A stretch of DNA of 60,899 bases from Azolla pinnata (taxonomy: Eukaryota > Streptophyta > Polypodiopsida > Salviniales > Salviniaceae): positions 22,374 to 83,272 of the forward strand of contig JBBBWG010014779.1 of NCBI GenBank assembly GCA_037176905.1. The letters run 5' to 3'. The notes under the pieces are model-generated. The model saw only the letters and a program-made list of their open reading frames with translations. It ran no database searches and was not told where the DNA came from. The position numbers and the translations under genes are program-made. Positions 60,204-60,899 of this stretch are shown here, piece by piece (within the stretch, counting starts at the first letter, position 1; the number at the start of each line of letters is the position of its first letter).

Positions 60204-60899
60204 GCTTCATTGCTTCGGTTTGAATCATCGTGATTAACTGATTTAACTAGCTTCTAATCATATCTTAATGACGATTTGTGATTTAACTAACTAGCTTTTG
60301 ATCAGAGCTTAGCAAATTCTCATTTTAAGTAGCTTCGAATTGGTTCGGTCTTGGCTTCGCGATCTGGGTTGTGCTTAATGATCCGTTTGGTCGAGGGGAC
60401 CAGTTCCTCTCGTTGTTCGCTTTTCGCCCTCATTCCTCTAATTTCCTTGTAATCTTCACAATCCTCGATATCTCGATCCTCATCATCAACTAGAGAATAG
60501 GCTTTGCGAATTAACCAAAGAGCACCCTCATCCTGATATAAATCATCACCTTGGTCATGGGCCCGTGTGAAATGGTGATTAACTCTGACTCGGTTTATAA
60601 TCGCATAGTGATTTATTATAATATCGCTAATCACGAGCCCATTTTGCTTCGTGCCTTTTAATTTGCTCTCCAAACCTGAAAGTAGCATAACCAATGCTCC
60701 TAGTTACACTAATCCCAGGTCATTAGCACTACTAACCCTATGCTAACTCCCACTATTTTTGTGATATCTTGAATGGCAGCAAAAGCCAACGAGATAAATT
60801 AATGCATGCATCGGGATCACGAGTTTCCACCTTTGGATCACGATAATACAAGCCGAGCAACATCGTGTCCATGACATCAGTCACCTCAAGTCTCTCATA
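60204..60899. other. VTE4 upstream region; unassigned 124-codon frame
   Basis: The first part should hold the VTE4 promoter and 5' UTR. On the minus strand 60320-60694 is open for 124 codons with a charged, Glu/Arg/Lys-rich composition (DDEDRDIEDCEDY and later). I recognise no domain. It may be a remnant of a larger gene or element outside the window, or chance. Confidence 0.4.

Overview
The window is nuclear DNA of a land plant. It is AT-rich, its genes are split by many short GT-AG introns, and it carries TTTAGGG-type (plant telomere-like) repeats. The gene content is also plant: a gamma-tocopherol methyltransferase, plastid-type transit peptides, LRR receptor kinases and a PLS-class PPR protein. 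The very regular ~101-residue PLS blocks of the PPR protein resemble those of ferns and lycophytes, so I lean towards a non-seed vascular plant; this is an inference. I rebuilt nine intact or nearly intact protein genes by joining exons that keep phase across canonical splice sites, plus one kinase gene fragment.

Layout. 1-1.1 kb: intergenic DNA with a Mutator-like MITE bounded by a perfect 9-bp target duplication. 1.2-5.1 kb (+): plastid-type single-domain rhodanese. 7.3-7.6 kb (-): broken copy of a receptor-kinase last exon. 9.5-14.0 kb (-): LRR receptor kinase 1, intact over six exons. 18.4-24.4 kb (+): uridine kinase/UPRT-like fusion (UKL), 14 exons. 25.3-28.5 kb (-): papain-like cysteine protease with minisatellite-rich introns. 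31.0-33.9 kb (-): ORC5. 36.0-37.7 kb (+): ATG10. 41.6-46.6 kb (+): LRR receptor kinase 2, a paralogue of kinase 1 with the same exon pattern, interrupted near its start by a 100-N gap whose two flanks are identical. 47.2-49.8 kb (-): single-exon PLS-type PPR protein. 51.3-54.6 kb (+): YtqB/MnmM-like methyltransferase with a transit-like N-terminus. 55.1-60.2 kb (-): gamma-tocopherol methyltransferase (VTE4-like).

The genes do not form a cluster with one shared role. They are housekeeping genes (pyrimidine salvage, replication origin, autophagy conjugation, tRNA modification, vitamin E) mixed with two surface receptors. The receptors form an inverted pair about 27 kb apart and are non-RD kinases (HCD in place of HRD), the type usually tied to pattern-triggered immunity. 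Intergenic and intronic DNA is unusually rich in unrelated tandem arrays: 52 bp x12 between ORC5 and ATG10, 43 bp telomere-like x5, 40 bp x4, 43/44 bp, 22 bp and ~100 bp units, and a ~290-bp alternating purine-pyrimidine tract. I found no convincing new multi-gene system. The most checkable unusual items are the MITE, the false-looking gap in receptor kinase 2, the palindromic candidate micro-exon in the methyltransferase, the telo-box cluster upstream of the protease, and the 52-bp array between ORC5 and ATG10.
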